A stretch of DNA of 5,610 nt. Source: Anaerolineae bacterium. GTDB lineage: Bacteria; Chloroflexota; Anaerolineae; 4572-78; J111. The translations under genes and the position numbers were made by a program. Below the pieces are notes generated by a model. It was not told the origin of the DNA and did not search any database. It was given only the letters and a program-made list of their open reading frames with translations. Shown piece by piece: positions 5,417 through 5,610 of this stretch. The stretch is taken from positions 1-5,610 of the forward strand of contig JAGRBY010000492.1 of the NCBI GenBank assembly GCA_020433835.1, given 5' to 3'. Numbering within the stretch: position 1 is the stretch's first letter; every line of letters starts with the position of its first letter.

Positions 5417-5610
5417 CTAATGAACCCATACCGGATCCCAATCATTAAAGGGGTTATCTGATAGGCTGGTAACCACGCGTGAGTCTAAATCAATGACAAA
5501 AATTTGGCGATTATTAGCAAAGCCCATATCAGACCAAAACGCAATTTGGCTGCCATCAGGCGACCAGGTCGGGTGTTTATCGAAATCGCTGGTGTTTTCC
5601 GTTAACCGTA
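5417..5610 (-). CDS. TolB-like PD40/WD40 beta-propeller protein, C-terminal end only
   Basis: Only the last 63 residues are in the window, ending at TAG 5417-5419; the start lies beyond the right edge. The sequence contains one complete PD40-type repeat, with DKHPTWSPDGSQIAFWSD at 10-27 and RQIFVIDLDS at 34-43. It then closes with NDWDPVWVH, the typical start of a following repeat that ends the chain. Such repeats form the beta-propeller of TolB and of many lineage-specific extracytoplasmic or signalling proteins; one repeat does not tell which. Two hairpins follow the stop, so it probably belongs to a transcription unit separate from the hydrolase and kinase. Confidence 0.82.
   Translation of the reverse strand, partial: RLTENTSDFDKHPTWSPDGSQIAFWSDMGFANNRQIFVIDLDSRVVTSLSDNPFNDWDPVWVH

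Overview
The window (5610 bp, moderate GC, all genes on the minus strand) is an ordinary-looking bacterial chromosome segment with five protein genes. Two run off the window edges. Reading in the direction of transcription (right to left), the order is: the 3' end of a TolB/PD40 beta-propeller protein (5417-5610); a gamma-glutamyltransferase-family Ntn hydrolase (3667-5271); an FGGY sugar kinase starting with TTG three bases after the hydrolase stop (2194-3663); a membrane-anchored protein resembling only the periplasmic P1 part of SecD (1253-1981); and a zinc-dependent N-acetylmuramoyl-L-alanine amidase with a C-terminal LysM domain (1-1103, 3' end outside the window). The amidase is easy to miss because its frame is open to the window edge, but it reads for 367 codons without interruption.

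The hydrolase and kinase form a tight two-gene transcription unit, with the kinase ribosome binding site inside the last codons of the hydrolase. The SecD-like gene and the amidase each have a good sigma-70-type promoter with a 17-bp spacer, and the SecD-like gene ends in a clear intrinsic terminator. These two genes are therefore probably separate units. Two inverted repeats lie between the TolB-like gene and the hydrolase, one of which looks like a terminator.

The most unusual structure is in the 212-bp AT-rich gap upstream of the SecD-like gene. A 16-bp imperfect palindrome, TAAGC-N6-GCTTA, recurs at starts 2022, 2054, 2148 and 2181, with a half-site at 2085. Spacings are 32, 31, 63 and 33 bp, about three helical turns or a multiple. 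The promoter-proximal copy lies in the spacer between the -10 and -35 boxes of the SecD-like gene. This looks like a phased operator array for an unidentified regulator. The SecD-like protein it would control is itself odd: a SecD P1 domain with no translocase membrane bundle.

Taxonomy is uncertain. The mix of a soluble YwrD-type GGT homologue, an amidase-LysM protein without signal peptide, a stand-alone SecD head domain and a PD40 propeller would fit Chloroflexota or a similar environmental lineage, but this is a guess from gene content, with no marker gene present. No RNA genes, insertion sequences or CRISPR arrays were seen.
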